A DNA stretch of 64,000 bases from Microbacteriaceae bacterium (GCA_024642605.1 JAHEAT010000004.1:17150-81149), one strand, 5' to 3'. Numbered from the stretch's first letter, positions 8,328 to 17,303 are shown. Program-made: numbers and translations. The notes: generated by a model from the sequence alone, not told the origin.

Positions 8328-9554
8328 CTAGATAAGTCCGAGTTCGGCGCCGGCACTGCGCAAGCCCGCGCGGGCGTCAGGGTGGGCAGCTTGCTCAATT
8401 AGGTTTGTTGCCTGTTCGTGCTCGGTGTGGCCAAAGCAGTCGGCCACTCCCTGCTCGGTAATCACGTGCGAGTGCTGAAAGCTTGTGACGTACTCGGTTA
8501 GTCGAGGCACAATGGTTGAGGTCTTGGCCTTCGGGTGCCAAGACTGAAGCGCCATGATCGACTTGCCGCCGTGAGAGTGCAAAGCGCCAACGATGAAGTC
8601 GGTAGACCCGCCAAAGCCCGAATAGATTCGACCATTTACGTGGCTGGCGTTTGCTTGGTCGTGAAGATCAACCTGCAGGGCCGTGTTGATGCTAGTCATT
8701 CGCTGTTGTCGCGAGATGTTTGCCGGGTCGTTGGTGGTTTCGGTTCTTCGCATCTCGATCGCATCATTGAGGTTGACCCATTCGTAGAGTTCGCGACTAC
8801 CAAAAATAAACGAGGCAGTTATCGGTCGACCACTGTCGAGGGCGTTGGCGCGACTCAAGGCCAAGATCCCGTCGCTAAACATCTCGCTCCACACGCGCAG
8901 ATCACGCTTTTCAACCAGGCGAGTAACCACTGCGTCTGGAATCGCGCCGATACCGAGCTGCAGGGTTGCGCCATCAGAAAGCAGAGATGCCACGCGACCG
9001 CCGATAACCTCGGCTGCTTCATTGCGCGCGCCAGCCGGTTTTTCTGCGAGTTGCTCATCGACTTCAACCACGTAGTCGATCATGCTCTCGTCTAGCTCGC
9101 CATCACCAAAGGTGTAGGGCATGCGGCTGTTTGCCTGAGCAATCACGATTCCGCCGGTTGCGCGGGCAGCCTCGATGGCGGCCGGAAGAATGTTTACCTC
9201 GGTGCCGAGGCTGAACTTGCCATCGCGCATCTGTGAAGTGTTGATCATCACCACATTGGGCACGAAGTGGTCTCGAAAAAGCACCGGCACCAAACTTAGG
9301 CGCGAGGGAATGTAATTTAGGCGCTCGTGACGACGCATTCCGGCACCGACAAACGCCGATTCGTAGGTGATGCCAACACGATCAGGAATGCCACGCTGAG
9401 CATTCACCATGTGCAGACGGAATTCGGGCAGGCTGGCCTCGGCTAGGGCCAAGAGTGTGCGCGGTGTGGCGAAGTTACCCGAGGCAACGATTCTAGGGTT
9501 CGGTGCCAGGCGAGCGAGAATATCGCTCAGCTCGCTAAAGGTAACTTTCTGCAC
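8328..9554 (-). CDS. Acetyl-CoA hydrolase/CoA-transferase family protein
   Basis: Family I CoA-transferase-like enzyme (408 aa) of the acetyl-CoA hydrolase/4-hydroxybutyrate CoA-transferase group. Visible signatures are LQLGIGAIPDAV, VWSEMFSDG (its Glu aligns with the glutamate that forms the CoA thioester in the family), SGFGGSTDFIVGAL and the C-terminal VITEQGVADCFGHT. Such enzymes move CoA between acetate, succinate, butyrate or hydroxybutyrate, or hydrolyse acetyl-CoA. No other pathway gene is adjacent, so the acyl substrate is undetermined. Only 22 bases separate its start from that of the divergent MmcQ-like gene. Confidence 0.85.
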   Translation of the reverse strand: MQKVTFSELSDILARLAPNPRIVASGNFATPRTLLALAEASLPEFRLHMVNAQRGIPDRVGITYESAFVGAGMRRHERLNYIPSRLSLVPVLFRDHFVPNVVMINTSQMRDGKFSLGTEVNILPAAIEAARATGGIVIAQANSRMPYTFGDGELDESMIDYVVEVDEQLAEKPAGARNEAAEVIGGRVASLLSDGATLQLGIGAIPDAVVTRLVEKRDLRVWSEMFSDGILALSRANALDSGRPITASFIFGSRELYEWVNLNDAIEMRRTETTNDPANISRQQRMTSINTALQVDLHDQANASHVNGRIYSGFGGSTDFIVGALHSHGGKSIMALQSWHPKAKTSTIVPRLTEYVTSFQHSHVITEQGVADCFGHTEHEQATNLIEQAAHPDARAGLRSAGAELGLI

Positions 9555-9576
9555 AGTTACAAACTACCCTTAATAA

Positions 9577-9936
9577 ATGACCGTCACTTGGGCCTTCATC
9601 GATGAGCTAGCCAGCCAATTCACTTCTTGCAAGGTTGTGCCTGGCGAGCGCCGTGAGTGGTGCGTGAAAGGCAAAGCTGTTGCTTGGGAGAGGCCGCTGA
9701 GCAAACGCGACCTGGCCGCCTTGGGGGCAGGGGCTCCGGCTGGTCGAGTGCTTGCGGTGCACGTTGAAGACTTGGATGTTAGAGAGGCTTGGTTGCAGGC
9801 GCATCCGAGTGTTTGTTTTGTAAGCCAGCACTTTGCCAACTACCCGGCGGTGTTGGTAGACCTCGAACTCGCCGATGAGAGCCTGGTTCGCGAGCTGTTT
9901 GCCGAGACTGCTGCTTGGCTCGAAGCCACACGCTAG
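9577..9936 (+). CDS. MmcQ/YjbR family protein
   Basis: Small cytoplasmic protein (119 aa) with the MmcQ/YjbR (DUF661) pattern: a WERPLSKRDL segment after a short beta region, LAVHVEDLDVREAWL, then a HFANYPAVLVDL core strand and an acidic C-terminal helix. Family members have a DNA-binding-like double-wing fold, but their role is unproven. No clear ribosome-binding site precedes the ATG, and the start lies 22 bases from the divergent CoA-transferase start, so the message may be leaderless. Its stop codon overlaps the end of the convergent LysE-type gene by 4 bases. Confidence 0.75.
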   Translation: MTVTWAFIDELASQFTSCKVVPGERREWCVKGKAVAWERPLSKRDLAALGAGAPAGRVLAVHVEDLDVREAWLQAHPSVCFVSQHFANYPAVLVDLELADESLVRELFAETAAWLEATR

Positions 9937-10541
9937 CGAAGCGCAATTACCGCGGCGATAATCACAAAAACCAATGACATTGCACGGTTTAGCACGATGC
10001 GGTTGGCAGCTTTACTGAGCCAGCTGCCAAGCACACTGGCTAGCGACATGTAAAACAGCGTGATCAGCGCAAAACCTACGATCACGATTATCCACAGAAT
10101 GACAAGATCACCAAAGGTGTTTAAGCCCTGAGCCACCACCATTGGCACAATCGACGAATAGAAGAGCAGCGGCTGTGGGTTGCTAATGCCAACCAGGTAA
10201 CCGCCGAGCACAGACGTGGCGCGACCGGAGGTTTTGGCAGGTTGGGCTAGCTGTGCATCGGTGGGTTTTGCCAGCCAAAGACGCGCGGCTGTGAATAACA
10301 AGAAACCTGCGCCGAAAATCTTGAGAATCACAAAAAGCTGAGGGTTAGTGGCGAGCAGTGCCCCGATGCCAAAGAAGGCCAGCGAGATCATCGTGGTTTT
10401 CGCGAGGGCGATGCCAAGCGCATATTGCAGCGCCGAGGCTCGACCGCCAACGATGGTGCGGCTCACGATGAGCATGGTGTCGGCGCCCGGTGCACCTGCG
10501 GCCAGCAGGTAGGCGACGGTGAAAAAAGCGTATGCGTGCAC
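9933..10541 (-). CDS. LysE/RhtB family amino-acid exporter
   Basis: Membrane exporter (202 aa, GTG start) with the N-terminal family pattern LLAAGAPGADTMLIVSRTIVGG in place of the usual SPGPD-type loop, five to six hydrophobic helices, and the mid-protein GYLVGISNPQPLLFYSSIVP (the NPK/NP-type loop). RhtB/LysE proteins export threonine, homoserine, leucine or other amino acids; the substrate here is unknown. Its start codon is only 14 bases from that of the divergent MFS gene. A second, distinct LysE-superfamily gene lies at 14334-14939. Confidence 0.87.
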   Translation of the reverse strand: MHAYAFFTVAYLLAAGAPGADTMLIVSRTIVGGRASALQYALGIALAKTTMISLAFFGIGALLATNPQLFVILKIFGAGFLLFTAARLWLAKPTDAQLAQPAKTSGRATSVLGGYLVGISNPQPLLFYSSIVPMVVAQGLNTFGDLVILWIIVIVGFALITLFYMSLASVLGSWLSKAANRIVLNRAMSLVFVIIAAVIALR

Positions 10542-10555
10542 GAGAGTAGTCTGGC

Positions 10556-11824
10556 ATGGTGAACAAAGGTGATTCGTGGCGCGCGCTGAAGCACTACAAC
10601 TATCGTCTTCTCTACCCAGCCTCGCTGCTTTCGAACATCGGCACCTGGGCTCAGCGAATTGCTCAAGACTGGCTCGTCATGGAGCTCACCGACAACAACC
10701 CGGTAATTCTCGGGTTGGTCACGGCGCTTCAATTCTTGCCATCGTTATTACTGTCGCTCTGGGGTGGCCTGCTAGCCGATCGGTTCGACAAGCGAAAATT
10801 GTTATTTCTCACCAACCTCGGTGGCGGGCTTGGCTCGGCCCTAATGGGAATTCTTGTAATTACAGGCTGGGTGCAAATCTGGCACGTTTACGTGCTGGCC
10901 TTTGTGGTGGGAGTGTTTAGTGCTGTCGATGCTCCGATTCGTATCTCGTTTAACAGCGAACTTGTTGGCAAGGATGACCTGCCGAACGCGGTTTCTCTCA
11001 ACTCGGCTAACTTCAACCTGGGCCGGCTGATTGGTCCGGCTGCTTCGGGTTTACTCATCGCAGCGTTCGGCACCGGCCCGTCGTTTTTGATCAACTCGCT
11101 CACCTACCTGGCGATAATCGTTGCGCTGTGGCGCATCCGTGTGGGCGAACTGCACCGAAACGTAAAGCCCAACCGTGCGGCAAGTTTGCGCGAGGCTTTC
11201 AAGTATGTGCTGGCCAAGCGCAACATCGCCATCGTGATGTTGACGGTATTCTTTGCCACCACCTTTGGCCTCAACTATCAAATTTTCATGGCTGTGATGG
11301 CGACCACCGTGTTTCACAAGGGCCCGAGTGAGTTTGGTGTGCTTGGGTCGGTGTTGGCCATCGGATCGTTCACCGGCGCGGTGCTCGCGGCTCGGCTCGA
11401 ACACCTGCGTCGACCATCTGTGATTGCTTTGGGTGCGGTTGGTTTTGGGCTATCGCTAACCTCGATTGCTTTTGCCCCGAGCTTCGAAATGTTTGCCCTC
11501 GGCCTGCCACTCGGCGGTTGCATCGCACTGCTCACCCTGGTGTCGGCTAACTCTTATGTGCAAACCTCAACCGACCCTGCGCTGCGCGGGCGCGTGATGG
11601 GCATCTACCTGTTGATCTTCATGGGTGGCACGCCAATCGGCTCGCCGCTGATTGGTTGGGTCGCCGACCAAATCGGAATTCGCTACACGATATTCGGGTG
11701 TGGGCTAATTGTGGCTGTCGGTGCGCTGGTTTGCATCTGGTTGCTGCGCGGAGGCAGGGGCGATGCCCAGGGCACCACCGAACCGCCAACCGATACCAGC
11801 GCGATCAACGTGGTTGGTCGCTAA
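10556..11824 (+). CDS. MFS transporter (MFS_3 type)
   Basis: Twelve-helix major facilitator (422 aa). The N-terminus, ALKHYNYRLLYPASLLSNIGTWAQRIAQDW, is characteristic of MFS_3 exporters, with the loop motif GGLLADRFDKRKLL and the second-half VMGIYLLIFMGGTPIGSPLIG. Cargo is unknown. The ATG lacks an obvious ribosome-binding site and lies 14 bases from the divergent LysE gene. The stop codon abuts the convergent GH31 gene with no spacer. Similar in class but not in sequence detail to the MFS gene at 7053. Confidence 0.88.
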   Translation: MVNKGDSWRALKHYNYRLLYPASLLSNIGTWAQRIAQDWLVMELTDNNPVILGLVTALQFLPSLLLSLWGGLLADRFDKRKLLFLTNLGGGLGSALMGILVITGWVQIWHVYVLAFVVGVFSAVDAPIRISFNSELVGKDDLPNAVSLNSANFNLGRLIGPAASGLLIAAFGTGPSFLINSLTYLAIIVALWRIRVGELHRNVKPNRAASLREAFKYVLAKRNIAIVMLTVFFATTFGLNYQIFMAVMATTVFHKGPSEFGVLGSVLAIGSFTGAVLAARLEHLRRPSVIALGAVGFGLSLTSIAFAPSFEMFALGLPLGGCIALLTLVSANSYVQTSTDPALRGRVMGIYLLIFMGGTPIGSPLIGWVADQIGIRYTIFGCGLIVAVGALVCIWLLRGGRGDAQGTTEPPTDTSAINVVGR

Positions 11825-14266
11825 CTACTTCTTGCGGCCAAAGAGTTTCTTCTCGGGCTTAATGTTTACAACAACAAGTGCGCTGCCATTGGCATGCTCG
11901 GTGCCGAAGATGCTGAAACCTTCGCCGCTTTCAGAAACGGTTACCTGCTCAACTCCCCGCGCGGTGTGCCAGAACACCTCGAACTCGGTGCGAGCGAAAG
12001 CATCGAAACCTTTGCCTGTCGTTCGCGACTCAAGCAGGGTGCGTTCGCCGTTTCTAACGAACGTGAACTCGGTGCGCAGCTTCTTGCCGTCGAGAGCCTC
12101 AAACGTCAGTCCGTCATCCTCTTGCAAAAAGGCTCGAGTCTCGCAGTTGGCTTCAGGAACAAAAACATGTAGTTCGAGTTTCTTGGGTGCCAAGTTGTGG
12201 GTATTTTGCGGGGCAGTCTCGAGCATCGGGATGACTGCACCCGCGGTTGCAAAGACCGGAATGCGGTCTAGAGGCGCCTGCGCCTTAATCCATTTGCCGT
12301 CACTTACGTGGTGTTCGCCGGTGTGCCAATCAAACCATTCGCCTTCTGGCAGATAAACCATGCGAGAGGTTTCGCCGGGTCCGTAGATTGGGGCAACCAT
12401 CAGGCTGGTTCCAAAGATGTATTGGTCGTCGATGGTTCTAGCTGCTTTGTCTCCCTGATAGGCGAGCACCAACGGAGCCTGTATCGGCATTCCGGTTTCA
12501 GAGGCCAGAACAAAGCTCGAATAGATGTATGGCAGAAGGCGGTAGCGCTGCTTCCAGGCTTCGCGAACTCGAGCAAGAACATCCGGGCCAAAAGACCACG
12601 CGTACTGGTCGATGGTGTTGATAACCGAGTGCACGCGGGCAAACGGGGTGAGCGCACCGTACTGCACCCAGCGCGTGTATAGCTCGGCATTGGTGTCTTC
12701 GGCGAAACCCCCGATGTCGGCGCCAACAAAACTTTGACCCGAAACCGAGAGCCCGTTGCCCATCGGGATGCTCAGCCAGAGGTGATCCCAGCGCGACATG
12801 TTGTCGCCCATCCAGTTGGCGGCGTAACGCTGAATTCCTGCGCTACCCGCTCGACTCAATACAAAGGTTCGAAGGTTTGGCATCGCTTTGCGAAGCCCTT
12901 CTACCGTGCCCATCGCCATCAGCATTGCGTACTGGTTGTGAAAACGCTCGTGTTCGAACTTGCCTTGGTCGAAGCGCATCGGCAGCGGATCTTTGTCTCC
13001 GGTGGCCGGTTCGTTCATGTCGTTCCAGATGCCGGCCAACCCACTCTTGACGTGTTCGGCATTTAGCTCGCCCCACCAGGCACGAGCCTTCTCGTTGGCG
13101 AAGTCGGGAAATGCGGTATCGCCCGGCCAGACCTGCCCGATGTAAACCTCGCCGTTCTCTTTGAGCGCGAACACGCCCTTCTCGAGCCCGTCGTCGTAAA
13201 CCTTGTAACCCGGGTCCTCTTTTACGCCAGGGTCGATGATGGTGATTACCTTGATGCCTTTCTCACGAAGACGCGCGAGCATCGCCGGGGCATCTGGGTA
13301 AAGCTCCTTGTTCCACGTGAAAACGCGGTAGCCATCCATGTAGTCGATGTCGAGCCACAGGCTGTCTAGCGGAATGTCGAACTCTGCGTGCTTCGCGGCA
13401 AGGGCCTCTACGTCGGCTTGCTTGTAGCCATACCAGCGGCACTGGTGAAAACCCAGAGACCACAGCGGCGGCAACGCGGTACGGCCGGTTAGTGCCGTGT
13501 ATTCATACAAGATGTCTGACATCGCGCCACCGGCAAAAACGTATTCGGTGTACTGGCCGCCGTTGAACTGAATCCTGATTTCGTCGGTGGGGGTTAGGTC
13601 GTATGCGCCACGATAACCGTTGTCGATAAACGATCCGCTCATCCCTGCAGTCTCGGCATCTTGGTGGTAATAAAACGGGATGCTCACATAGTATGGGTCG
13701 AACTCGGTAGAGGTGTTGTCGGCTCGAGGGTCAGACTTTTCGTATTGCCCTGTGAACTCGCCAGAAGCGGTTGGGTTTAATACGTCGGTGTTCCACAGGG
13801 TGAAATCGCGGCCGCGACGGTTGAAACCGCCGGTCTTTTCTCCGAGGCCATAGATTGGGTCGTCGACCCCAACCTTGCGTCGAATCACAAACTCATCGCC
13901 CCTTCGGGCATAGCCCCACGACCCAGCTTCATCTCGAACAGATTCAAAAACAACGCTGCCATCAGTGCGGTAGGTGTCTAGCGAGAACGGTTCGTGTTGC
14001 ACGCGAACTACAAGTGCTGCGGTCACGAGAGTGGTCACGCCATTATTGGTCTTCAGTTTGAACTTTGACGAAAGCGTTGGTTCTTCGGCGATCGCATAGG
14101 TTGGGTTCTCATCGAAAACGCCACCCACCGAAATTTTTATTCGAACGACATCTGCGTTAATCACGTCGATACGCAACTGCTCATTGTCAACTTTGGCAAG
14201 AAAGCCTGTTTTGGTTTTCGATACAGAGTTGACTCGCTTGAGTGGCACGAAGTGTTCGGTTTTCAT
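11825..14266 (-). CDS. Glycoside hydrolase family 31 alpha-glucosidase
   Basis: Retaining alpha-glycosidase (813 aa from the ATG at 14266). An N-terminal beta domain includes IYGLGEKTGGFNRRGRDFTLWNTD. The catalytic barrel has the nucleophile motif GIWNDMNEPA, the acid/base region WMGDNMSRWDHL and SFVGADIGGF, all diagnostic for GH31. C-terminal beta domains follow. There is no signal peptide, so it probably acts on imported maltooligosaccharides, isomaltose or similar glucosides in the cytoplasm. A TTG at 14311 is also in frame, but neither start has a clear ribosome-binding site; the ATG was preferred because MKTEHFVPLKRVNS begins the recognisable fold. No sugar transporter is adjacent. Confidence 0.9.
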   Translation of the reverse strand: MKTEHFVPLKRVNSVSKTKTGFLAKVDNEQLRIDVINADVVRIKISVGGVFDENPTYAIAEEPTLSSKFKLKTNNGVTTLVTAALVVRVQHEPFSLDTYRTDGSVVFESVRDEAGSWGYARRGDEFVIRRKVGVDDPIYGLGEKTGGFNRRGRDFTLWNTDVLNPTASGEFTGQYEKSDPRADNTSTEFDPYYVSIPFYYHQDAETAGMSGSFIDNGYRGAYDLTPTDEIRIQFNGGQYTEYVFAGGAMSDILYEYTALTGRTALPPLWSLGFHQCRWYGYKQADVEALAAKHAEFDIPLDSLWLDIDYMDGYRVFTWNKELYPDAPAMLARLREKGIKVITIIDPGVKEDPGYKVYDDGLEKGVFALKENGEVYIGQVWPGDTAFPDFANEKARAWWGELNAEHVKSGLAGIWNDMNEPATGDKDPLPMRFDQGKFEHERFHNQYAMLMAMGTVEGLRKAMPNLRTFVLSRAGSAGIQRYAANWMGDNMSRWDHLWLSIPMGNGLSVSGQSFVGADIGGFAEDTNAELYTRWVQYGALTPFARVHSVINTIDQYAWSFGPDVLARVREAWKQRYRLLPYIYSSFVLASETGMPIQAPLVLAYQGDKAARTIDDQYIFGTSLMVAPIYGPGETSRMVYLPEGEWFDWHTGEHHVSDGKWIKAQAPLDRIPVFATAGAVIPMLETAPQNTHNLAPKKLELHVFVPEANCETRAFLQEDDGLTFEALDGKKLRTEFTFVRNGERTLLESRTTGKGFDAFARTEFEVFWHTARGVEQVTVSESGEGFSIFGTEHANGSALVVVNIKPEKKLFGRKK

Positions 14267-14333
14267 GAGTCCAGCGTAATCGCTGTGTCTTCTACCAATT
14301 GTTGAGTGCAACAGACGTTATGAACTCGTGGTG

Positions 14334-14939
14334 TTAGAACTTCATAGTGGCGAGAGTTATGGCAAGCGCCACCATGATCGCCGAAATCAACGAGTCGAGA
14401 ATCTTCCAAAACGCAGGCTTAGCCATAAAGCGTGAGGCGGCCACCGCGCCGAATCCCAGTGAAAAGAACCATAGGATGCTGCCGGTTGATGCTCCTGCGG
14501 CGAACCACCAACGGTCTTGGGTGAACTGGTTTGCTACCGCGCCGAGAAATACCACGGTGTCGAGGTATACGTGCGGATTAAGCCAGGTCATGGCCAGAAC
14601 GGTGAGCAGTGTAGTTTTGAGGTTTGCCGATTGCGTGGCGCCACTGGCATCGAGCTTATTGCTGCCTAATGCCGAACGAATCGACTTGAAGGCAAACCAA
14701 GCCAGATAGGCCACACCTGCCCAGCGAATGATTTCTAAAGCAACCGGTTGAGAGTTGATGATCGCGCCAAGCCCGGCGACGCCAGCCACAATAAGCACTA
14801 CGTCTGAAATCGCGCAAACCAGCACGATGAGTAAAACAAACTGCTTAGTTAGACCTTGCCGAATGACAAAAGCGTTTTGAGCGCCGATCGCGATGATGAG
14901 CGAAAGCCCGGCAAGCAGGCCAGAAACGTATGCAAGCAC
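14334..14939 (-). CDS. LysE/ArgO family basic amino-acid exporter
   Basis: Six-helix exporter (201 aa) with the LysE/ArgO N-terminal signature LSLIIAIGAQNAFVIRQG and the central TWLNPHVYLDTVVFLG motif. This group exports arginine and lysine (ArgO, LysE) and is usually controlled by a LysG/ArgP LysR-type regulator, which is not present in the window. The family call is firm; the exact amino acid is not. The 125-base gap to the divergent gene at 15065 should hold promoters for both, but I see no clear operator. Confidence 0.88.
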   Translation of the reverse strand: MLAYVSGLLAGLSLIIAIGAQNAFVIRQGLTKQFVLLIVLVCAISDVVLIVAGVAGLGAIINSQPVALEIIRWAGVAYLAWFAFKSIRSALGSNKLDASGATQSANLKTTLLTVLAMTWLNPHVYLDTVVFLGAVANQFTQDRWWFAAGASTGSILWFFSLGFGAVAASRFMAKPAFWKILDSLISAIMVALAITLATMKF

Positions 14940-15064
14940 CAGCCAAGTCTGCCACGTCTAGGTTGACGTTCAGCCCTCTGGTGCTTTGTTTGATTGCCGA
15001 TGTGTTTGGCGCGCAACAAAAACTTTGCGAATGGTATGAGGATGCTCTTTAGCTGCTAACGAGT

Positions 15065-16171
15065 ATGGTTAGCCGCATGACAATCACTTTTGATTTGACT
15101 GCCGAGCTTCTGAAGCCCGTGGTTGCTCGATTACTCTCTGACGAATCAGTCTCAATCAGCTCCTTCGAGGTCGTTGCTCTCAAACCCGGCGCTGGCAACC
15201 CCACATCGCTCGGTGTCTACCGTGTGCTGGGTTTAGTGGCGACCGAAGCCCAAGACGATATTTCGTTCTCTGTTGTTGTAAAGCATCTTGGTGATGGTTC
15301 ACCACAAATCGATTCGAGTGCCCCAGAATCTTGGAACTATTGGCGCCGTGAAATAGAGCTATTCGAGTCGGACATCGTCGAGCGAATTCCCTCTCACATC
15401 AGATACCCTCGCTACCTTGGTCAATCAGTTCTAAATGACGGAACGGCACTGTTTTGGAATGCCGATCTGGGTGATCTTGCAAAATCTACGTGGACTTGGG
15501 AGCAATGTCTCGAAGCGGCTGCACTCGCCGCCGACCTAAACGCCATGCCTACAGACGGTTTTGAAAGGTTCGAATGGCTCAACCGAAACCAGGTTGCTGG
15601 TTGGGGTGAGTTTGAGAAAGATTGGCTAGACCCGTATCTGGATCAACTTCGTGCTGAGGCCGATTCGCAAGCATCGCTTAAGAATCAATTCGATGCCATC
15701 TGGCCTTTTTACATCGACCGTTCGATCATCGAACTTGCCATGAGCGCGGGTCGCCACGGATTCACGCACACCGACTTCAACCTCAACAATCTGATGCCCG
15801 AAGCTGGTGGCATTATTGTGCTCGACTGGCAATTAGCCGGCATGGGTCGCATTGGTTCAGACGTGGCATCAATTTTCAACACCGCCTTCGAGTTAGATGT
15901 TATCGAAGCAACCCGCGCGCAGTTCGAGCAACTTTGTGCCGTTTACACTCAACGATTTAACGAAATCAGCAGTCAACCGATTGATTTGAATGAGGTTCGC
16001 CTTGCAGTTGCCATTACCGGGGTTTTCATTCTCAGGTGGATGAGCTTCTTCGTCTTTCACATGAAGTCAATGGCGACAGAAACCACGATCGACTTTGAGG
16101 GCTTGGTCGAGCACATCGCGAAAAGCCCGATGGGCGTTTATGCACAAGTGCTGCACGAACTTGGACTCTAA
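15065..16171 (+). CDS. APH-fold phosphotransferase family protein
   Basis: Cytoplasmic protein of 368 aa with an aminoglycoside-phosphotransferase/choline-kinase-like fold. The catalytic loop reads HGFTHTDFNLNNL (the H-x-D-x4-N pattern) and the metal-binding strand IIVLDWQLAGMGRIGSD. The N-terminal half contains a GAGNPTSLGVYRVLG loop and a VVVKHLG strand whose Lys may contact ATP. The substrate is unknown; such proteins phosphorylate small hydroxylated metabolites, sugars or antibiotics. The start is either ATG 15065 or ATG 15077; neither has a strong ribosome-binding site. The codons look slightly more A+T-rich than its neighbours (by eye), which could hint at acquisition. Confidence 0.75.
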   Translation: MVSRMTITFDLTAELLKPVVARLLSDESVSISSFEVVALKPGAGNPTSLGVYRVLGLVATEAQDDISFSVVVKHLGDGSPQIDSSAPESWNYWRREIELFESDIVERIPSHIRYPRYLGQSVLNDGTALFWNADLGDLAKSTWTWEQCLEAAALAADLNAMPTDGFERFEWLNRNQVAGWGEFEKDWLDPYLDQLRAEADSQASLKNQFDAIWPFYIDRSIIELAMSAGRHGFTHTDFNLNNLMPEAGGIIVLDWQLAGMGRIGSDVASIFNTAFELDVIEATRAQFEQLCAVYTQRFNEISSQPIDLNEVRLAVAITGVFILRWMSFFVFHMKSMATETTIDFEGLVEHIAKSPMGVYAQVLHELGL

Positions 16172-16207
16172 CTCGCTTCTGATTTCAGCCTTACTTCGAT
16201 CTGGATT

Positions 16208-16471
16208 CTACTTTTCGCAGGCGATGCCGTCTTTATCGCGGTCTTTACTGGCGTTGTCGTTGTAAACCTTCGCATTAACGGTCGGCTTGTGCTTTGTAGC
16301 GCCCCCGTGATTTACAACCTTGGAAGACTTAGATACTCCACCCGGGTAAACCTTATTGAGCTCGGCGCAGTTGGAGAATTTTTTGTCGATGACCAATGAT
16401 TGCGCGCCGGCGCTATGTTCGGTTCCCACCAATAAAAGTACTGTGGCGGCAACTGCGAGAAGTTTCTTCAT
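16208..16471 (-). CDS. Secreted excalibur calcium-binding domain protein
   Basis: Short exported protein (87 aa). The signal peptide is KKLLAVAATVLLLVGTEHSAGAQS, with cleavage expected after AGA. The mature part carries the excalibur domain: FSNCAELNKVYPGGV at the start, then DRDKDGIACEK, whose D-x-D-x-D-G-I-x-C core binds calcium, with the two Cys expected to pair. Such domains occur on surface nucleases and wall-associated proteins, but here the domain stands alone, so its function is unknown. It lies between a convergent APH-like gene and the tRNA-Ile/tRNA-Ala operon. Confidence 0.85.
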   Translation of the reverse strand: MKKLLAVAATVLLLVGTEHSAGAQSLVIDKKFSNCAELNKVYPGGVSKSSKVVNHGGATKHKPTVNAKVYNDNASKDRDKDGIACEK

Positions 16472-16566
16472 TTTCGTTGTCCGATCGCATTTAGAACTAT
16501 AGGTTTCACAGTACTCACGCTAAGAGTTTGGTGAAAGTCAGTTAAGCACAAAAACAGCGTTAAAGG

Positions 16567-16598
16567 AAAAACGGCCAGTCATTTCTGACTGGCCGTTT
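16567..16598 (-). terminator. Rho-independent terminator of the tRNA-Ile/tRNA-Ala unit
   Basis: A 13-bp perfect stem (16569-16581 with 16586-16598) and a four-base loop, reading GAAA on the minus strand, is followed on the minus strand by TTTTCCTTT. It lies 10 bases after the 3' end of tRNA-Ala. Confidence 0.85.
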
Positions 16599-16607
16599 CC
16601 ACTTGCG

Positions 16608-16680
16608 TGGAGACTAGGGGGGTCGAACCCCTGACCCCCTGCTTGCAAAGCAGGTGCTCTACCAACTGAGCTAAGTCCCC
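16608..16680 (-). tRNA. tRNA-Ala (anticodon TGC)
   Basis: A 73-base cloverleaf on the minus strand. The acceptor GGGGACT pairs with AGTCTCC (one G-U), discriminator A73. The D arm is GCTCAGTTGGTAGAGC, the anticodon stem-loop CCTGC-TTTGCAA-GCAGG has TGC as anticodon, and the T loop is GGTTCGACCC. No CCA is encoded, so the nucleotidyltransferase at 41259 must add it. It follows tRNA-Ile by 28 bases, the usual order downstream of gyrA in actinobacteria. Confidence 0.97.
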
Positions 16681-16708
16681 GTTGAACGTTTGCTTTCGCA
16701 ACCATCCG

Positions 16709-16782
16709 TGGGCCTAGGAGGACTTGAACCTCCGACCTCTTCATTATCAGTGAAGCGCTCTAACCACCTGAGCTATAGGCCC
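16709..16782 (-). tRNA. tRNA-Ile (anticodon GAT)
   Basis: A 74-base cloverleaf on the minus strand. GGGCCTA pairs perfectly with TAGGCCC, discriminator A. The D arm contains GCTCAGGTGGTTAGAGC, the anticodon loop is CTGATAA with GAT, and the T arm is GGAGG-TTCAAGT-CCTCC. CCA is not encoded. It is upstream of tRNA-Ala in the same unit. Confidence 0.97.
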
Positions 16783-16889
16783 TTAGAGCCCTTTTGAGTT
16801 TAGACGATTAAGCGCGATTGCTCAAACCGAGATTTGAACATCAGCCGCAAAAGTGCCCACTGACCAGTATTTAGTTGTGTTTTTGGGTG

Positions 16890-17303
16890 TTAGTTGTTGG
16901 TGAAACCAACCGATAGACCGCCGGTGAACTTTGCGATCACGTTGAAGATCAGAGCCCACACACCAGCCAGGATGGTTCCGATGATCATGTTGAACACCGA
17001 AATACCGAGGCTGAAGCTGAATACTCGAGCAAAGGTGAGCGTTTCTTGAACGCTCTGACCAGCATTGGTTAGGCCAACGGTTGAGAGCAGGCTGTTGAGG
17101 CTGCTACCCAAACCGGTGAAGGTTACGACGACCCACAAGAAGATGAATCCGACTATGGTGGCGATGCCTAGTGCAAGGGTAATGAGCAAGCCCATGCGCA
17201 CAGCCGACCAAAAGTCGATGTGTACGAGCTTGAGTTTTACCTGCTTAGCCGCTGGTGCACCAGCCGAGCTTGAACCGCGACGTGCAAAAAGTTTGCCTGC
17301 CAT
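16890..17303 (-). CDS. DUF3566 membrane protein
   Basis: Protein of 137 aa with two hydrophobic segments (about 35-60 and 95-127) and the DUF3566 entry motif VKLKLVHIDFWSAVRMGLLI. The short N-terminal tail is Ala/Ser/Lys-rich and looks cytoplasmic. DUF3566 proteins are almost always encoded directly after gyrA in actinobacteria, as here; their function is not established. Its ATG overlaps the gyrA stop (TAATG), so translation is probably coupled. Confidence 0.9.
   Translation of the reverse strand: MAGKLFARRGSSSAGAPAAKQVKLKLVHIDFWSAVRMGLLITLALGIATIVGFIFLWVVVTFTGLGSSLNSLLSTVGLTNAGQSVQETLTFARVFSFSLGISVFNMIIGTILAGVWALIFNVIAKFTGGLSVGFTNN

Noticed and set aside
16608..16782. tRNA-Ala/tRNA-Ile as an integration site with att repeats
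   Set aside because: No second copy of either tRNA 3' end was found in the accessory block and no integrase is present.
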